The translations under genes and the position numbers were made by a program. The notes under the pieces are model-generated. The model saw only the letters and a program-made list of their open reading frames with translations. It was not told the DNA's origin and made no database searches. Positions 60,756-64,000 of a stretch of DNA of 64,000 nucleotides are shown one piece after another. Source of the stretch: Echinococcus granulosus (lineage: Eukaryota; Platyhelminthes; Cestoda; Cyclophyllidea; Taeniidae); NCBI RefSeq assembly GCF_000524195.1, contig NW_020170486.1:1-64000 (forward strand), given 5' to 3'. Each line of letters opens with the position of its first letter. Within the stretch, counting starts at the first letter, position 1.

Positions 60756-62800
60756 CTATAAATGCTGAGAACGACTTACAACGAATGGATTGAATGAGTT
60801 TTGCCCCAGAGAGGTGGGAATGTTTGCAGCTTTCGGTGCTAGTGTAGTATTCGACTGCATCGCTACAGTAGCAGACTCATTCATGACTGCAAATGGATTG
60901 TTAGTACTAAGACGTTGAGACTGGAACGGATTGTAGTTTGATGAACCAAACGGATTGCCCTGCTGAGTTGCCAGGGGTGTCAATGCCACCGATGGGAAGG
61001 TCCCAGTAACAGACGGCTTGGAGAATTTATTACAGTCCTCTATTTTGCCCATTCTATCAAGTTCAGCCAGCGCCGCGTACTTATCAACTGGCGCGGAGGC
61101 GGTGTCACAACCCAAGTTAACGAACAATGACGATGATACAGGTGGACTGGACGCGGAGAAGACTGTCGAGGCAGAAGGTGGCGGTGGAAATGTTTGAAGT
61201 TTATAGACAGGCGAAGAGGAGGACGGTTGTACAGATTGGATATTTTGCAAAGGAGAAGTGGTAGATGTATTATAAGCAAGCTGTGCAGAGAGAGATGACT
61301 GATTTGCCGTCTGTGAAGCTGCAATAGCTGGACGGGCAGCAACAAACTCGGCAAATGGATCGAGAAATACGCAGTCATTCTCTGTTGTTGACTGAAAGAA
61401 AGAATAAAACAGCAGCTATTTTCAGTCAAGAGTAAATTATTATCAATGGTGAGTAAACAAAGCCAATTCGCTTTGAAATGAGCATGGTGGACCACCTACC
61501 CATCCTCTCTAGACCATCTAACCAGTGAATAAGCAGTGATGAGTGACAGACAAAAAAGAGAAAAAGAAAACAACCTTTGAGAAGACGAAAATCAGCGGGC
61601 ACGAGAGAGAGAGAGTTGCATTAGGCAACCAAATGGGAATGGAGCAAAAGAATATGCAAATACCGCATCGCCGACTTCTGGCACATTGTGATGGGTAAAC
61701 ATGTAAAGTATATGCAAATTTGGCATGTTCAAAAGGTAGAAATAACCACAACCACAAAAATTTTGAATAGGTAGATTAAAAAATCAGAAATCGCCTACCA
61801 ACTTGACATTTTAATGATTAAAGAATTTAGGCCAACAAAATTATCTTACTTAGATGCACGAATTCAATCGCATCAAGCGCCTACACGAGAAATGTATTGT
61901 TACCGTCAAAGATCAAAAGCCACGCTTGCATTGCGTTTCTGATTTGTTTCTTTTTTTTCTTGCGTTAAACACTCACGGAGTCGATATTCACCACAAAAAC
62001 AATTTGCAAACGCACCGAGAAGAGAGAACTTTGTTGTCGCGATATATTGGGGGTGGAAACAGGGCAAGGGTTCGAAGTGCCCGTCTTGTCTGAGGTGATC
62101 TCAGACGATGCCTGAGCTGAATTAGGTGGTTTACAGAGTGAAGTTGGAAGAGAACGGTTATTCAGTATAATTAAACCCGCTGCTGCATTGGCACTAATAT
62201 GATTCACTCTTGTAGTGGAGTTTTGAGAGGCACGAGATAAAGCTTCTTCATTTTCTCGAAAAGCCTCTTCTTCCACAGCAGGATCTGGAGTGCGATACCT
62301 TAAAATGGACAACATTTACAAGTAATTTGAAGTCAATGAAAACGACAAAGTGAGGACCTAATTTGAAAACATTTCACACAACTCACCACTTTTGCACCTG
62401 ATATTTAAGACGTAGGTAGTCGTCAAAGTCACTATTTCGTTCATCCGGCTCCTTACCATCACAGAGAGCTAAATAGATTTTTCCACATGCCTAATGTCAA
62501 TTCAAACAACACACCTTACTTTGTTACCCCTATGCTTTATGAAATCAATTTCTTGAGAGCTAAAGTTGGACACAGACATTGACTTCACTCTTTGATTATA
62601 CTTTCGCCTAAAAAGCATGAGGTGGAAGGTAATACTTACAAAGCGCCACCACATCCTGTACACACGAAAGACCCGATGGAAATATTAATATACGTGGGTC
62701 CCCTTTGGCCACAGTCAAAACAAAACCTGTTTTCCTGGATAGAAGCAAGGTCCCGAAGAGTTTTTGCGGAGGATTCTTGGCTCTTTCGACTCATGGACAT
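60756..62800 (-). CDS. AGFG1: AGFG1-type ArfGAP with NPF motifs, 436 aa
   Basis: Minus-strand exons 62800-62640, 62607-62520, 62490-62387, 62298-61977 and 61391-60756 join in frame to 436 aa. The ArfGAP zinc finger is C27-x2-C30-x16-C47-x2-C50 with the catalytic Arg55 four residues later, in the AGFG-specific context CFDCGQRGPTYINISIGSFVC. A helical region follows (VKSMSVSNFSSQEIDFIKH...KIYLALCDG), then a Ser/Thr/Pro-rich tail with LDPFAEF, the DKYAALAELD motif typical of AGFG/HRB, and four NPF motifs. NPF binds EH domains of EPS15-type endocytic adaptors, so the protein likely acts in clathrin-dependent uptake with Arf GTPases. The first two introns are only 32 and 29 nt. The GTAAGT just before the end of the frame (60779-60774) could be a donor to a further exon, but the adjacent polyadenylation signal argues against it. 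Confidence 0.94.
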
Positions 62801-63340
62801 GATGGGGTATTTCAGGCTTCTGAAAATAAGCAGAAAATCAACATGTGCAAGCACCAACATGAAGATGTGGGAGATGGGTTAGAGTGAGATAAGAATGCTG
62901 TGGAACGAGATAAAGGAAAATGACCAACGCGTAAACAAACAAATACAATCTTACAAAGAGCGGACATGCTCAAAAAATTGTAGACAATGTCACCGACACA
63001 GATGTTTCTCACCAAAAAATTCAGTTAGAAGATTAATTTAAATGAATTAGAATACTAATGGTTCTTCATGTTCCAAAAATTGTGAAACACAACATAGCGG
63101 GACATAAAGAATGGTCGCCAGGCCATTCAAATAATAATACGATTAACAAGAGATGGTGCTGCCCAATACAAATCCAATCCCTATGTTTACATGTATAGAA
63201 TCTGTACACTAAGAAGGAAGAAAGATATTTGAAATATTGGAAATTGGCATTAAAGTGCATGGTTAAAACCTAAAACCATAGAAGGAGGTTGAGAAATTGC
63301 GAACAAAACTGGTTACAAAACATCAGAGCAGTGAGATTGG
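62801..63340. other. Spacer upstream of AGFG1
   Basis: Contains the AGFG1 5' region, which should also include its promoter. No clear TATA or CCAAT box is seen. No coding exon is supported in this stretch. Confidence 0.4.
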
Positions 63341-63344
63341 TTTT

Positions 63345-63688
63345 AAAGGAGACAGGAAAGGCAATCTTTACAGCAGACCCCACCCACCGATTACTCACAG
63401 AACCCCAAACAGTACCATTTCTAAGTGGAAGGTCAAATGTTCTACACAATGATTGGTTAAAACTAGCTGAAAGGTATGAAGAAATTGAGCATGGACAGTA
63501 AGTTTATATTCCTAAGAGGTCTTTCAGCTCGAATTAAATGAAAATCTTTAAGCGAAATGGCATAATTAGAGCAACTGAAGATGGGGGCATTTTGTGAAAA
63601 CCTGCCAGACAATATTTATTTCAGTGGCACCCATAAGCAGAAATGGGTTCCAAAGCTAGAAACTTTGTTGCGAATGAATGCCAATTGG
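63345..63688 (+). CDS. Candidate exons of an unrecognised gene at right edge
   Basis: Two segments behave as consecutive internal exons. The first is roughly 63349-63498 and ends at GTAAGT in phase 2; it encodes ...LTEPQTVPFLSGRSNVL and NDWLKLAERYEEIEHG. The second is 63626-63688, between TATTTATTTCAG and GTGAGT, and encodes THKQKWVPKLETLLRMNAN. Phases agree across the junction. I do not recognise the protein and no start codon is visible. A phase-compatible third piece from about 63752 ends at a stop near 63833 but overlaps a competing exon on the other strand. Confidence 0.35.
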
Positions 63689-63756
63689 TGAGTCAACTAC
63701 GGTAAGTAACAATAAACGTCTTGCTGGTATTGTATGCAAATTCACTTTAAAAGTGA

Positions 63757-63957
63757 TTATAATTTGCGCTTTGACGAAGTTTGTGTCACAGTTAGTGAGC
63801 ATCTTACGTGGTCTTGTGATCTCAATCTATTTTGAGCGCGCTTGACAACTGGCGATATGGGAACTACCAAATTGACATACCCTAAGCGTTCAGGTTGCAT
63901 GAAGCCTTCATTGTTTAAAGGAGGAAGAACTGTTATTTTTTTGATGAGAGAAACGCT
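63757..63957 (-). CDS. Candidate terminal exon of an unrecognised gene entering from the right
   Basis: On the minus strand an acceptor (CGTTTTTCAG) near 63958 opens a 66-codon frame plus stop ending at 63757. It encodes LGTGSVSLIKKITVLPPLNN, then a Pro/Val-rich piece, and ends TSSKRKL. A GTAAGA inside the frame could act as a donor. No family resemblance is seen. It overlaps a possible plus-strand exon, and at most one of the two is likely real. Confidence 0.25.
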   Translation of the reverse strand, partial: SVSLIKKITVLPPLNNEGFMQPERLGYVNLVVPISPVVKRAQNRLRSQDHVRCSLTVTQTSSKRKL

Positions 63958-64000
63958 TCCAGTACCCAACTGAAAAACGAAATATTGCTGTACTACAGGT

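Noticed and set aside
1..64000. CRISPR arrays, bacterial operons, ribosome binding sites and rRNA genes.
   Set aside because: None seen. The window has spliced metazoan genes throughout, so prokaryotic features are not expected.

Overview
The window is eukaryotic nuclear DNA from a parasitic flatworm, most likely a tapeworm (Cestoda, possibly Taenia/Echinococcus-like). Three things point there: a cluster of tegument antigen genes, which pair EF-hands with a dynein light chain domain and are a platyhelminth family; many GT-AG introns of only 29-37 nt near gene 5' ends; and compact intron-rich genes separated by long AT-rich gaps. Species cannot be fixed from this sequence. Gene models below come from reading splice signals, codon phase and protein family resemblance by eye; every internal junction listed keeps the frame.

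Layout. 1-9.5 kb: no gene seen, only a diverged repeat pair and an LTR-like stretch. 9.5-19.8 kb (+): three tegument antigen loci, with one orphan and one decayed EF-hand exon between them. 21.0-26.5 kb (-): VPS39, the HOPS tethering subunit, 14 exons and 1218 aa. 30.2-31.8 kb (-): a fourth tegument antigen gene, the inverted duplicate of the 10.3-11.9 kb segment. 32.9-34.6 kb (-): a 2',3'-cyclic-nucleotide 3'-phosphodiesterase (CNPase) homologue. 35.9-36.4 kb (+): mitochondrial ribosomal protein mL54. 37.2-41.7 kb (-): a DHHC palmitoyltransferase of the ZDHHC2/15 group; its first exon was not found. 50.0-58.6 kb (+): a complete hedgehog gene, after an 8 kb gene-free stretch. 60.8-62.8 kb (-): AGFG1, an ArfGAP with NPF motifs. 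The right edge holds candidate exons of unrecognised genes.

How the genes relate. The tegument genes are a true local family made by tandem and inverted duplication. VPS39, AGFG1 and the palmitoyltransferase are separate membrane-traffic housekeeping genes with no visible co-regulation. Hedgehog is the one developmental signalling gene and has the largest surrounding non-coding territory.

No wholly new system is evident. The most interesting points are the interchangeable EF-hand first exons, the decayed EF exon inside an inverted duplication, a CNPase with an N-terminal MGxxC start, and a hedgehog ligand with a large insert and an apparently lost calcium site.
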